Shown: positions 16,816 through 25,178 of the stretch, in pieces
Numbering within the stretch: the first letter of the stretch is position 1
How the letters are laid out: every line of letters begins with the position of its first letter
Assembly (NCBI GenBank): GCA_018970785.1
Contig: JAGWVR010000021.1
Coordinates: 1-44,296, forward strand
DNA: 44,296 nt
Source: Planctomycetota bacterium
GTDB lineage: Bacteria > Planctomycetota > Planctomycetia > Pirellulales > UBA1268
Reading direction: 5' to 3'
Notes under the pieces: model-generated
The model's database searches: none
What the model saw: only the letters and a program-made list of their open reading frames with translations
What the model was told of the DNA's origin: nothing
Program-made: the position numbers and the translations under genes

Positions 16816-18957
16816 TCACCGTCGCTGCGGCACCGGCTCGTGCGTCAGCGGGCGGGGAGCCGACGAGTAGTCGATGTCGATCCGCTCGGCGGCGCCGTCG
16901 ATCCGGCGCCAGACGCCGCTCCCCTCGTACCGGCCGCCGCTGTCGGACCACTCGACCCCCGGCCGGTACGCAGCCGGCACGTCGATCCCCGTCTGTTCGA
17001 TCAAAGCGCATCCGTCAGGGACGACGAACCGGCACCCGGTCGTCTCGCCCCGGAGCCGCGGCGGCACCGGGCGGGCCGGCGAGTCGAGCAGCGCGGCGAA
17101 CCCCTCCGCGCCGCGGAACGTCGCGTTCCGCAGGTCGAGATTGACCGTCAGTCCGGCGGTGCCCCCCCGCGGACTGCCGTCGGCGACCAGAAACCTGCCG
17201 GCGAGATCGCATTCCCCGTCGATCCACTCGCACGACAGCGTCCCGCCTCCCGAGGCCTCGACGAGGATCGCCATGCCGCGAACTCGCGTGGCGGTGAAGC
17301 GGAGGTGGCTCGGCAGCGGCTCAGCCGGCTCGTCGACGCCCCGAAACCGGACGACCGTCGCCGCCGCGGTCGGGTCCGTGCCGTTCCCGACCGCAGCGCC
17401 GTCGCCGTCGATCGTGACCTGATCGCAGACCAGCCGGCCACCCGGTCCGACGGAGAACAACGGCCGGCGGCCCGCGGCGCGGAACGACACCCGTTCGATC
17501 GACAGCGCGCCCTTGCCGACACGGCAGGCCCCCTCCGCACCGCCTCCCTCCGCGCCGACGACGGCCTCGTCGGCGAAGTGGACCACAGGCGCGTGCCCGG
17601 GAGCGGCGCGGACCGTCACGCTCCGATCGCCCACCGACCACGCCGGTTCGTCGTGCACGCCGTCGAAAGCCAACTCGACGACATCCCCTTCCCCGGCGCC
17701 GGCGAGCGCGGCGGCGACCGACTCCCATTCCGCCGGTCCGGCGGGGGCGTCGACGACACGCCGGGGTGGCCGGTCCACGGCCAGATCCCCCCGGGGCGAC
17801 ACCGGCGCCGGGCGCGCTGCGGGGTCGGCTGCCGCGAGCCGGAAGCGCTCCCGCGCCGAGGCCACGAGCAGGCCGGCGACGAGCACCGCCAACGCTGCCA
17901 GCGGCAGCAGCCAGGTGACGCGCGACAGCCCCCCGCCGCTTCTCTCCGCGGCGGTGTCGCTCGGGCCAGCGGACCGCGACACTGCCAGGTCGATCCCGCA
18001 ATCCTCGGCGATCGGGATCAGGTCGGCGACGAGATCGGCCGGGGTCTGGTAGCGGTCGGCGGGGTCCTTCTCCATCAGCCGCCCGACGGCGGCCGCCAAG
18101 CCGCGGGGCACGTCGGGGCGGAGTTGCTCCACGGGCACCGGACGCAGTTGCTGATGGTGCAGCAGCTTCTGCAGGAGCGTGCCGTCGGCGAACGGCGGGC
18201 GGCCGGCGAGCATGAAGTAGACCGTGCACCCCAGCGAGTAGAGGTCGCTGCGGACATCGGCGGCGCGAGGGTCGCGGGCCTGCTCGGGGGAGATGTAGTC
18301 GAAGGTCCCGAGGGTCATCCCGCTCTGCGTCAGATCCTCGTCCTCGGTGATCCGGTGTCGGCGGGCCAACCCCATGTCGACCAGCCGCGCCCGGCCCTCG
18401 GGGGTGATGATGATGTTCGAGGGCTTGATGTCGCGGTGGACCACCTCACGTTCGGCGGCATGATCGAGAGCCGCTGCGATCTGCACGGTGAAGCGGATCA
18501 CGCTGCCGACGTCGAGCGGTCCGCCGCGTGCCACCACGTCGCGGAGATTGGTGCCGTCGATGAACTCGAAAACGATGAAGTGCCAGCCATCCTCGCTACC
18601 GACCGCGTACACCCGGCCGATGTTCTCGTGATCGAGCCGGGCCGCCGACTGCGCCTCGACGTTGAAGCGGCGCAGCATCTCGGCATCGGCGGAGTGCCGC
18701 CGGGACAGCACCTTGACGGCGACCGGCCTGTCGAGGGTGGTGTCGAGGGCGCGAAACACCGCCCCCATCCCGCCACCACCGACGAACTCGTCGAGGCGGT
18801 AGGCGCCGAGGACTCGGCCCTCGAGGGCGCGACCGATCTCGTTGACGGTCGCGGTCGCGAGCGCCGCGTCTTCAGGGCGGGCGGAGAGGATCGTGGCATC
18901 TTCCGGCAGCGGTACGCGGGAGGCGGCACCGGCGGCCGAGCCGTTGGAATCGTCCAT
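16816..18957 (-). CDS. membrane-anchored Ser/Thr protein kinase with beta-helix-like extracytoplasmic domain
   Basis: This is a 713-aa PknB-type kinase. The kinase domain spans about 52-315: Gly loop VGGGGMGAVF (59-68), Lys82 in VAVKVL, catalytic loop HRDIKPSN (174-181), DMG in place of DFG (194-196), and GTFDYISPEQ activation segment. One membrane helix follows (about 349-368). The 345-residue extracytoplasmic part has repeating short strands (VVELAFDGVHDEPAWSVG, SVTVRAAPG, LSIERVSFRAAG, LVCDQVTIDGDG) that resemble a right-handed parallel beta-helix with inserts. This is a sensor-kinase layout common in Planctomycetota. The start ATG 18957 has only a weak RBS. The ligand is unknown; the FHA protein at 11.4 kb is a possible reader, by inference. 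Confidence 0.9.
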   Translation of the reverse strand: MDDSNGSAAGAASRVPLPEDATILSARPEDAALATATVNEIGRALEGRVLGAYRLDEFVGGGGMGAVFRALDTTLDRPVAVKVLSRRHSADAEMLRRFNVEAQSAARLDHENIGRVYAVGSEDGWHFIVFEFIDGTNLRDVVARGGPLDVGSVIRFTVQIAAALDHAAEREVVHRDIKPSNIIITPEGRARLVDMGLARRHRITEDEDLTQSGMTLGTFDYISPEQARDPRAADVRSDLYSLGCTVYFMLAGRPPFADGTLLQKLLHHQQLRPVPVEQLRPDVPRGLAAAVGRLMEKDPADRYQTPADLVADLIPIAEDCGIDLAVSRSAGPSDTAAERSGGGLSRVTWLLPLAALAVLVAGLLVASARERFRLAAADPAARPAPVSPRGDLAVDRPPRRVVDAPAGPAEWESVAAALAGAGEGDVVELAFDGVHDEPAWSVGDRSVTVRAAPGHAPVVHFADEAVVGAEGGGAEGACRVGKGALSIERVSFRAAGRRPLFSVGPGGRLVCDQVTIDGDGAAVGNGTDPTAAATVVRFRGVDEPAEPLPSHLRFTATRVRGMAILVEASGGGTLSCEWIDGECDLAGRFLVADGSPRGGTAGLTVNLDLRNATFRGAEGFAALLDSPARPVPPRLRGETTGCRFVVPDGCALIEQTGIDVPAAYRPGVEWSDSGGRYEGSGVWRRIDGAAERIDIDYSSAPRPLTHEPVPQRR

Positions 18958-19141
18958 GAAGACGATCTTACTCGGCAGCGGGAGGGTCCGACCTCTCCCG
19001 GGCCCTCGACCCGTTGATCACCCGTCGGTGTCGGGGAGAGCTTTCCGCAGGACGGCGGCCGAAACCCGATCCACCGCACGCAGAGGGTGGATCGGTCCCA
19101 CGGGGCGGGTGATGCCCCACGCCCCCGGACGGATCGGCAGG

Positions 19142-20395
19142 TCAGCAGCCGAGGGCGGTCGATGCCACGTGGCGGCGGCGACGGATCCAGTTGCCGACGA
19201 ACCCCAGAGCTCCTGCGGTGCCGGCGAGTGCGACGGCCGACGGCTCGGGGACGGCGGCGATGCGGAAGCCGCGCGGAGCGTTGGCTGCCGAACCGAGCAC
19301 GTAGGGAGGAGCGGTCGTGCTGTTGAACGTGCTGATGCCGCTTTCGGTGGTCGCGTAGCTGCCCGACACCTGGGCATAGCGGGTCGAGTCGGTCGGGCTG
19401 GTCGTGTCGGTCATTTCATTGACGTTTCCGAGCATGTCGTACATGCCGTAGGCCGACGTCACGGTCGTGAAATTGGCGACCGGCAGCACTGCACCGGACG
19501 TTCCGCCGGCGTAGTTGGCGGCGAAGGCGTTGGTCGGGGTCGAGGCGTTGCCGATGCTCGGGAGCGTGCCGTTGAGCGAGGAGTTGACCGATGAGATGGA
19601 CGGATAGTTGAGATAGCTCTTCGTCGCGACATCATAAAACGCCGCCTTCGTCCATTCGTCCATGCTCGGCAGGTAATAGACCGCACCGGCATTTCGGGAG
19701 GCGATGTTGCCTGAAGTCCGACCATCGAGGGTGTAGCTGCCCGTCTCCGTGTTGGCGCTGAGATCGGCCCCGTTGGAAAGCCAGTTGGCGAACCGGGCGG
19801 CGCTGAACCACGACACCCAATTGATCGGCTTGTTTTCGTTTCCGGTGCCGATGACGGAGTAGGTGTAGCTTCCGACCGACCCGGCGCGGCGAATCATGTA
19901 GGCGCTACCGGCGGTGGTGGCGGCAGTCTCGTCGTAGACACCGTACAGCCCCTGCTTCCCCGCCACCGAATTGTTGAGGAACGTGGCGTACTGCGAATTG
20001 GTCGTCTCGGTGTTGGCCATCTTGTAGTAGTAGCCGACCGTGCCAAAGCCGTTGCCCGCCTTGGTGGTGTTGCCGGGGTCACCGACCACGGACATGTCGA
20101 CGGACAGCACCGGGCCGGCATAACACGCCGATGCAGCAGCGACGAGCAGCAGGGCGAGGCAACCGGAGAAGGTTCGGCCACGGGCGTCGAGGATCCGGGC
20201 CGACCGGCCGCAGCCCCACGTCCATTTCTTGTTCGATCGGCGGCACATGCCGCTGTTCTGCGGGGCAGCGCCCTTGCGGCGGTATTCCGGCCGCTTCTTC
20301 TTTCCCATCATCGGCTCGCGGGTCCTGCCGAAGCCCACGGCGCGGGGACGATTCTCTCCATCATCAACGTTGTCGAAATCCACGAACGTGCTCAC
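19142..20395 (-). CDS. PEP-CTERM protein with formylglycine-generating-enzyme-like domain
   Basis: From GTG 20395 this encodes 417 aa. An Arg/Lys-rich stretch comes first (about 28-72, including GKKKRPEYRRKG). A signal peptide core follows (about 75-93, GCLALLLVAAASACYAG), then a FGE-sulfatase/SUMF1-type domain (ANTETTNSQYATFLN, INWVSWFSAARFANWLSNG, YGMYDMLGNVNEMTD, APRGFRIAAV). The protein ends in a PEP-CTERM sorting signal (VPEPSA at about 382, hydrophobic span, RRRR). It should be exported and anchored by an exosortase; whether it is catalytic is unclear, since the Cys pair of true FGE is not seen. The start is uncertain: AAAGGAA sits 7 nt before GTG 20395, but a Met about 50 codons later (MCRRSNKKW) would place the signal peptide nearer the N-terminus. 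Confidence 0.82.
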   Translation of the reverse strand: MSTFVDFDNVDDGENRPRAVGFGRTREPMMGKKKRPEYRRKGAAPQNSGMCRRSNKKWTWGCGRSARILDARGRTFSGCLALLLVAAASACYAGPVLSVDMSVVGDPGNTTKAGNGFGTVGYYYKMANTETTNSQYATFLNNSVAGKQGLYGVYDETAATTAGSAYMIRRAGSVGSYTYSVIGTGNENKPINWVSWFSAARFANWLSNGADLSANTETGSYTLDGRTSGNIASRNAGAVYYLPSMDEWTKAAFYDVATKSYLNYPSISSVNSSLNGTLPSIGNASTPTNAFAANYAGGTSGAVLPVANFTTVTSAYGMYDMLGNVNEMTDTTSPTDSTRYAQVSGSYATTESGISTFNSTTAPPYVLGSAANAPRGFRIAAVPEPSAVALAGTAGALGFVGNWIRRRRHVASTALGC

Positions 20396-20782
20396 GAGCG
20401 GTTCCTTTCGCTGTGCCCCGAGGGGCGAATTGAAAACGTTTCCGGGAATGAACTTCCGTACACTACGACGCCAGTGTGCGAGCGACCGCGGCACCGACCC
20501 AGGGACTTTTTCAGGGCAGCCATGTCCCGCGGACCGCCCCGCGGGTTCGTTCGACACCGCCCTGCCTCGCTGATGGCAGCGGCACATGGCGAGGGAATCG
20601 CTTCCTCGCCGCCGCGCCACCCACGATTACCTACCGGCACTGCACGCCAGGGCCGCACAGCACCCCGGGACCGTCGCCCGCCGACCACCCAAGGGGCGAC
20701 CGCAGCCCACGCTCCCGTCGTTCGCCGTCCGTCTCCGTGCCCCTGCGGGCGTGCGGCTGCCCGGCCGGCTGCACATCACCAC
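20396..20782. other. intergenic region, no gene seen
   Basis: This is the upstream region of the PEP-CTERM/FGE-like gene and the downstream region of the receiver-like gene. Open frames exist but none has a recognisable product. I see no clear hairpin terminator or repeat. Confidence 0.5.
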
Positions 20783-21292
20783 TCAGATCGCCGCCTTGAC
20801 GAGGCGGTTGACTCCACGCTGTTCCGAAACCTTGCGGGCCTCGGTGAACAGTGAGACCAGCGAATCGCCGGTCGACACCCCGGGCAGGTAGACGAACGCA
20901 CCGAGCTGGCGGGCCCAGAGCTCGTCCTCGAGACGATCCTCACGGCCGCACACCAACAGCAACGTCGACGGACGGCTCGCGAACTCCTCGGCGACCGCGA
21001 TCGCCTCGGCCGAGTTGCCCGCGACCGGATTGGCGAGATCGACGACAACCAGCTGGAACTCACGATCGACCGCCTGCCGCAGTCCTTCGGACGACGCCGG
21101 CGTCTCGCACCCGCTCCAACCACTCAACTCGGTGACCGCCCCGAGCCGCTGCCGCAAGCCGGCATCGCCGGACATCACGAGGCAGGACAACTGCGGGCCG
21201 GCGAGGCGACCGCCCCACCCTTCCGGCTCCCGAGTCTTGACCGAATTCGACAGCTCTTCGGCTGTGATGCCCAACGCAACCATCATCATCAT
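20783..21292 (-). CDS. response-regulator receiver-like protein (degenerate)
   Basis: This is a 169-aa single-domain protein. Residues about 34-150 read as a CheY-like alpha/beta fold: SCLVMSGDAGLRQRL, FQLVVVDLANPVAGNSA with an Asp at the usual phosphorylation strand, TLLLVCGREDRLEDELWARQ, and GAFVYLPGVSTGDSLVSLF, in which the conserved Lys is absent. The acidic pair near the start of strand 1 is also missing, so phosphotransfer is doubtful; a pseudo-receiver is more likely. The start has four consecutive ATG codons with AGGAGGGG upstream. An unusual 525-nt non-coding region rich in palindromes lies upstream. Confidence 0.65.
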   Translation of the reverse strand: MMMMVALGITAEELSNSVKTREPEGWGGRLAGPQLSCLVMSGDAGLRQRLGAVTELSGWSGCETPASSEGLRQAVDREFQLVVVDLANPVAGNSAEAIAVAEEFASRPSTLLLVCGREDRLEDELWARQLGAFVYLPGVSTGDSLVSLFTEARKVSEQRGVNRLVKAAI

Positions 21293-21817
21293 GATGCCCC
21301 TCCTGTTCGGCGGATGGTCCCGCCACGACTGAACTCAGCCTCTTTGCACGCCCGTCGTTCCGGCCCCTCGGCTCCGCCACCCGCAGCACGGGCCCGACAT
21401 CCGGACCCATGCCACGAGCGGCCTGCTTCGGCAGACCGGCAGCCCCGGCTCACGGCGACCGGCGAGCCCTTTCGGGACTCCCTGGCCGTCGCTCCTCGCG
21501 GCGGAGGCACCTAATGCACCCCTCGTGCCAAACACGGCGGGCGGTTCGAAAAACCGGTGGATCCGCAGATACGCCGATGAAAACGGCGAAAACCGTGTGC
21601 CGGGGATCGGATCGGCGAGATGGCCCCGGCCTCACCACCTTGGTGAGACGCGGACACGGGCGGTTCCGATCCGGGGATGAGAGGGCGTTTTTTCCCTGAA
21701 AAAACGCGTTTTCACCAAGATGGTGAGGCTCTCAGCGTTTTGGTGAGCCGGGAGAAAACGGTTTTCCCCGAAAAAACAGCGTGAATCGATTGTCCGGTCG
21801 TGGCGACCCGCCGCTGC
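21293..21817. promoter_or_regulatory. palindrome-rich, AT-rich non-coding region with repeated TCACCA-N3-TGGTGA sites
   Basis: This is the gap between the sulfotransferase stop and the receiver-like start on the minus strand. Between about 21540 and 21790 the base composition shifts to A/T runs. Two exact palindromes TCACCA-N3-TGGTGA lie at 21632-21646 and 21712-21726, and a degenerate third (TCAGCG-N3-TGGTGA) at 21732-21746; their starts are 80 and 20 bp apart. Other inverted repeats are GCGTTTTTTC/GAAAAAACGC (21685-21707) and GAAAAC-G-GTTTTC (21754-21766), plus CGGTT/AACCG (21542-21556). It may combine a terminator for the sulfotransferase gene with an operator array for the receiver gene. 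Confidence 0.5.
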
Positions 21818-22531
21818 TCAGACGCTCCCCGGCGGATCGAGCCACTCCCGGAGATCGATGCCGAGAAACCGCGCCAGCGACTCGATCCGCGCTCCATAGA
21901 TAGACAGCAGCTCGGGCCACAGGCTTTCGCGCAGCCGCTCCGGCGCCCCGCCGAAGACGCGTTGCCGCAGCTCCGCGGGGGGCACGGCGAAGCGGGCGAT
22001 GCCGAGGTGGTCGCAGCACGCCGCCGCGACTCCCTCGGGGTCGGCGGCGATCGCCTCGTAGCGAAGGACGAGCAGCTGCGACGCCGGGTAGTGCGCGAGC
22101 CAAGACCGCAGGCAGGTCTCGTAATCGCCGCGGGCGAGCGAGCCGGCCGAGCGAAAGTGGTCGCAGAACCAGCGGTCGGAAGCCTCGTCGACCCGCATCT
22201 CCGCGCGGCCGACCGCCATCTTCGCACTCGACCAGGCGCGCTGGATCGGATTGCGGATCAGGTAGATCAGCCGCACGTCGGGAAAGGCGGCGTGGACCTC
22301 GGCGATCACCGCCGCCGGAAGGATCGCGTAGGCGGGGGTGATTTCGCCGGCGCGGCGCGGATCATCGCCGGCAAACAGGCCCCGGTACCAGTCGAGGCCG
22401 AGGTGCCGCTGCTGGTCCCAGAAATGGACCTCCTTGACGCCGGGGAACCGCACCTCCGGGTGCTGGCGGAGCACCTCGTAGAGCCACGACGTCCCCGATT
22501 TCTGGGCACCGATCCCGAGAAAGTGGAGCAT
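21818..22531 (-). CDS. sulfotransferase (PAPS-dependent, Sulfotransfer_1/3 type)
   Basis: This is a 237-aa cytosolic or Golgi-sulfotransferase-like enzyme. The 5'-phosphosulfate loop GAQKSGTSWLYEVL (about 8-21) and the 3'-phosphate motif YLIRNPIQRAWSSAKM (about 94-109) are both intact, so PAPS binding and sulfate transfer are expected. Length is at the short end for the family but both ends look complete (starting at MLHFLGIG and ending in WLDPPG). It could modify a carbohydrate or a small molecule; the acceptor is unknown. The start at ATG 22531 is chosen because homology begins there. It is divergent from the small gene at 22636. Confidence 0.88.
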   Translation of the reverse strand: MLHFLGIGAQKSGTSWLYEVLRQHPEVRFPGVKEVHFWDQQRHLGLDWYRGLFAGDDPRRAGEITPAYAILPAAVIAEVHAAFPDVRLIYLIRNPIQRAWSSAKMAVGRAEMRVDEASDRWFCDHFRSAGSLARGDYETCLRSWLAHYPASQLLVLRYEAIAADPEGVAAACCDHLGIARFAVPPAELRQRVFGGAPERLRESLWPELLSIYGARIESLARFLGIDLREWLDPPGSV

Positions 22532-22635
22532 GCGACGTGTATACAAGCCTCCGACAGGCCGACGGAAGCCCAGCCTCCCCCAAGCCTGCGCCACCGGCGG
22601 TTCCCCGGGCGGCCGCACCCGCGACGAGGCCCCGC

Positions 22636-22989
22636 ATGTCCAGCGACGACACTCCCCCGCGCCGGCGGCCGATCCAGGAGCTGCTCCCGGCCTGGTTCAC
22701 CGACAGGCTCGCCGCCGAACCCTGCCGACTGGCGCTGCTGCTGGCGACGAAGCAGGTGCTGGTCGTCGACCGGATCCGCGCGGTGCGCGAGAGCCCGACG
22801 GGCGCCGTGTGGATTGACGCCGAGGTGATGGTGCCCCACCGCAAGGACGGGTTCCCGTGGGGACACTTCCCGGTGATCAAGTCAACGCGGCCGGACCGGG
22901 CGATGTGCTCGATCAACGCCTCACACGTCGTCGCGGTGGTGGAGGTCGATCCCTGGGAACTGCCGCCGCTCGAACCGCAGCCCGAGTAG
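22636..22989 (+). CDS. conserved-looking hypothetical protein (117 aa)
   Basis: I do not recognise this protein. It is 117 aa and soluble, with a Pro/Arg N-terminus and a C-terminal Pro/Glu tail. In between are alternating strands (LALLLATKQVLVVDRIRAV, GAVWIDAEVM, ASHVVAVVEVD) that suggest a small beta-rich barrel. It also has HRKDGFPWGHFPVIKS, which looks family-specific. The start ATG 22636 has a weak GAGG. It is divergent from the sulfotransferase and converges on the phosphoribosyltransferase. Codon use is like the neighbours, supporting a real gene. Confidence 0.6.
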   Translation: MSSDDTPPRRRPIQELLPAWFTDRLAAEPCRLALLLATKQVLVVDRIRAVRESPTGAVWIDAEVMVPHRKDGFPWGHFPVIKSTRPDRAMCSINASHVVAVVEVDPWELPPLEPQPE

Positions 22990-23005
22990 GCGGGCACCGG
23001 GGGTG

Positions 23006-23719
23006 TCAGCCCCGTGCACCGGGCAGGACCGGCGCTTGGCGCTGCGTCTCGGGGTGCAGCCACTTCGTCGCCGGTTCCCCGTAGTCGCGGAGAAGACTCA
23101 CCACGCGCTGGTCCTCGACCTGGGGAAACTGCCGGTAGAACTGCCCCACGGCCCAGAAACAGTCCGGCTCCTCGAGGCACACGACCCGATCGCACAGCGG
23201 CCGGAGGGCGTCGATCCGCTCGGGGGCGGCGACGGGGAGCGCCACCGTGATCGTCGCCGGCCCGGCCGCCCGCACCGCCCGCAGCGCGGCGATCATCGTG
23301 GCGCCGGTGGCGATGCCGTCGTCGGTGACGATCACGTGCCGGCCATGGATCGGCACCTGGGCCCGGACGGGACGATACACCGACCGCTGCCGCTCGATCT
23401 CGGCGAGTTGACGGCGCCGTTCGGCCTCGATCGTCGCCTCGCCGACGTCCGTCATGGCGGCGGCGAAGTGGTTGAGATGGATCTCCCCTCCCTCGGCTAC
23501 GGCGCCGAGCGCCAGCTCGGGCTGGTGCGGCGCCCGGAGCTTGCGCGCCAAGACGATGTCGAGCTCCGCACCGAGGCCCTTGGCGAGCGCGGCGCCGACC
23601 TCGATGCCGCCCCGGGGAATGGCGAGCACGAGCGGTTTTTCGATCGCAGCGCCACGCAACCGTTCCACCAGCCGCCAGCCCGCCTCCTCACGGTCAGCGA
23701 AGATCCGCTCGCTCATCAT
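23006..23719 (-). CDS. phosphoribosyltransferase-domain protein
   Basis: This is a 237-aa type I phosphoribosyltransferase of the unassigned COG1926 group. LAIPRGGIEVGAALAKGL is the N-terminal loop and VIVTDDGIATGATMIAAL the PRPP-binding motif (DDGIATG). The C-terminal part has EEPDCFWAVGQFYRQFPQV, typical of this group. Relatives sit next to dienelactone hydrolases and stress proteins, as here, rather than in nucleotide operons, and their base substrate is not known. ATG 23719 overlaps the upstream hydrolase stop by 4 nt (ATGA), so translation is coupled. It is the last gene of the minus-strand stress operon. Confidence 0.85.
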   Translation of the reverse strand: MMSERIFADREEAGWRLVERLRGAAIEKPLVLAIPRGGIEVGAALAKGLGAELDIVLARKLRAPHQPELALGAVAEGGEIHLNHFAAAMTDVGEATIEAERRRQLAEIERQRSVYRPVRAQVPIHGRHVIVTDDGIATGATMIAALRAVRAAGPATITVALPVAAPERIDALRPLCDRVVCLEEPDCFWAVGQFYRQFPQVEDQRVVSLLRDYGEPATKWLHPETQRQAPVLPGARG

Positions 23720-24390
23720 TCCCCCCTCGTGTGCAGATGCCGGGAAAACCACTCCGCCGCCAGCCGGGCCACCTCCTCGAGCGCTCCCGGCTCCTCGAAC
23801 AGATGCGTGGCCCCCGCCACGACCTCGAGGCGCTTCTCGCCGCCGAGCCTGGCCAGCGCCCGGCGGTTGAGGGCCATGACCGACGCGTCGGCGGCGCCGA
23901 CGATCAGCAGTGTCGGCACGCGCACCTGGGCGAGCACCGCCTCGGCGAGGTCCGGCCGGCCGCCGCGCGAGACGACGGCCGCGACGCGCGCCTCGCGCGC
24001 CGCGGCGATGAGCGCGGCCGCCGCTCCGGTGCTCGCCCCGAACAGCCCGACGGGCAGCCGGCAGGTCGTCTCGCGCTCCGCCAGCACCTCGAGGGCACCG
24101 CCGAGTCGGTCGGCGAGCAGGCCGATGTCGAACACGTTGGCGCGGTCGAGGGCTTCCTGCTGCGTGAGGAGATCGAAGCGCAGTGTGCCGAGCCACGCCT
24201 GGTGGAGGATCCCGGCGACGTGCGCCGAGCGCGGGCTCGACCCGCTGCTGCCGCTGCCGTGGGCGAAGACGACCACCCCGTGGGCCTGCTCGGGCAGGCA
24301 GAGCCGGCCGGGGATGTCGAACGGCGCGCCCGACACCGCGCGGGCGGGAATCGCGACCTCGATCGTGTCGATCGTCGGGGCGGTGGTCAT
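23716..24390 (-). CDS. dienelactone hydrolase-family alpha/beta hydrolase
   Basis: This is a 224-aa alpha/beta hydrolase. The oxyanion strand VVVFAHGSGSSGSSPRS, nucleophile elbow GASTG in GLFGASTGAAAAL, acid in LLIVGAADASVM and catalytic His in GATHLFEEPGAL are all present, so the triad is intact. The FAHGSGSS motif is typical of the DLH-like subgroup that pairs with phosphoribosyltransferases in stress clusters. The substrate is unknown. It overlaps both neighbours by 4 nt: its start with the end of the HPF-CSD gene, its stop with the start of the phosphoribosyltransferase gene. Confidence 0.88.
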   Translation of the reverse strand: MTTAPTIDTIEVAIPARAVSGAPFDIPGRLCLPEQAHGVVVFAHGSGSSGSSPRSAHVAGILHQAWLGTLRFDLLTQQEALDRANVFDIGLLADRLGGALEVLAERETTCRLPVGLFGASTGAAAALIAAAREARVAAVVSRGGRPDLAEAVLAQVRVPTLLIVGAADASVMALNRRALARLGGEKRLEVVAGATHLFEEPGALEEVARLAAEWFSRHLHTRGE

Positions 24391-24986
24391 GGCTTCACCT
24401 CCTCGCCGGTCGCCGGCGCGGCGACCGGCTGACCATGCGGATGCTCGAGATGGAGGGCGATCGCCTGCGGCCCCTGGTCGCCATCCTCGACCGACAGCCA
24501 GACCGCCGTGCCGATGTCGAGCCGGCGGAAGTCGCGGGCGGCGAGGGTGTGGCGGTGGAAATAGACCTCGCGCCCGTCGGCGAGGGTGACGAAGCCGTAG
24601 CCGGCCAGCGGAAAGACGGCGCTGACGCGGCCGGACTGGCGCGGCGCGTGGTGTTTCTCGACCCCGCGACGGCGCCGGACATGGTCCTCGAGCCGGCGGC
24701 GGGCCGCCCGGAAGGCGTCGCGCAGGGCCACGCGGACGTCCTCGTGGGCATGGTCGAGGTGGTGGTCGCGGCTGACGACCACCTCGCCTCCCGGCACGAT
24801 CACTTCGACGCGCACGCTCACGAGCCGACCGTCACGGTGGTGGCGGTGGGGCTGGGAGATCACTACCTTGCAGCCGGTGATCCGCGCCGACAGCGACTCG
24901 AGCCGGGCGATCTGCTCGAGGGCAGCGGCCCGCACCTCCTTGTCGTCGGGCAGGTCGTCGAAGCACACCACGGGTTCTGTCTGCAT
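24387..24986 (-). CDS. HPF/RaiA-cold-shock-domain fusion protein
   Basis: This is a 199-aa two-domain protein. The N-terminal 110 residues are an HPF/RaiA-type fold (ESLSARITGCKVVISQPH, GRLVSVRVEVIVPG, HEDVRVALRDAFRAARRRLE). From about 118 to 185 there is a cold-shock OB fold (SGRVSAVFPLAGYGFVTL, GREVYFHRHTL, GPQAIALHLE), with the GYGF and FHR residues of RNP1 and RNP2 in altered form (RNP1 KGFGFI reads AGYGFV). It should bind ribosomes or RNA, as expected of a hibernation or stress factor. ATG 24986 has GGAG upstream. Its stop overlaps the hydrolase start (ATGA), so it is translated with the operon. Confidence 0.88.
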   Translation of the reverse strand: MQTEPVVCFDDLPDDKEVRAAALEQIARLESLSARITGCKVVISQPHRHHRDGRLVSVRVEVIVPGGEVVVSRDHHLDHAHEDVRVALRDAFRAARRRLEDHVRRRRGVEKHHAPRQSGRVSAVFPLAGYGFVTLADGREVYFHRHTLAARDFRRLDIGTAVWLSVEDGDQGPQAIALHLEHPHGQPVAAPATGEEVKP

Positions 24987-25178
24987 CGGACGGCGCTCCG
25001 TATCGGGTCCGGGCCTCCCGCCCCGTACGTCCGCGTCCCCTGCCTCCAACCCATGCTCCGTCGCGGCGGCGGCATGGCCAGGATCGCTGCCGGCTTCGCC
25101 ACGCCAGCGCCGGACACTTCCCGGCCACGGACGGCCGGAGCGGCATGGCCTCGCCGGCACATGCCACTCCGGATCGAT

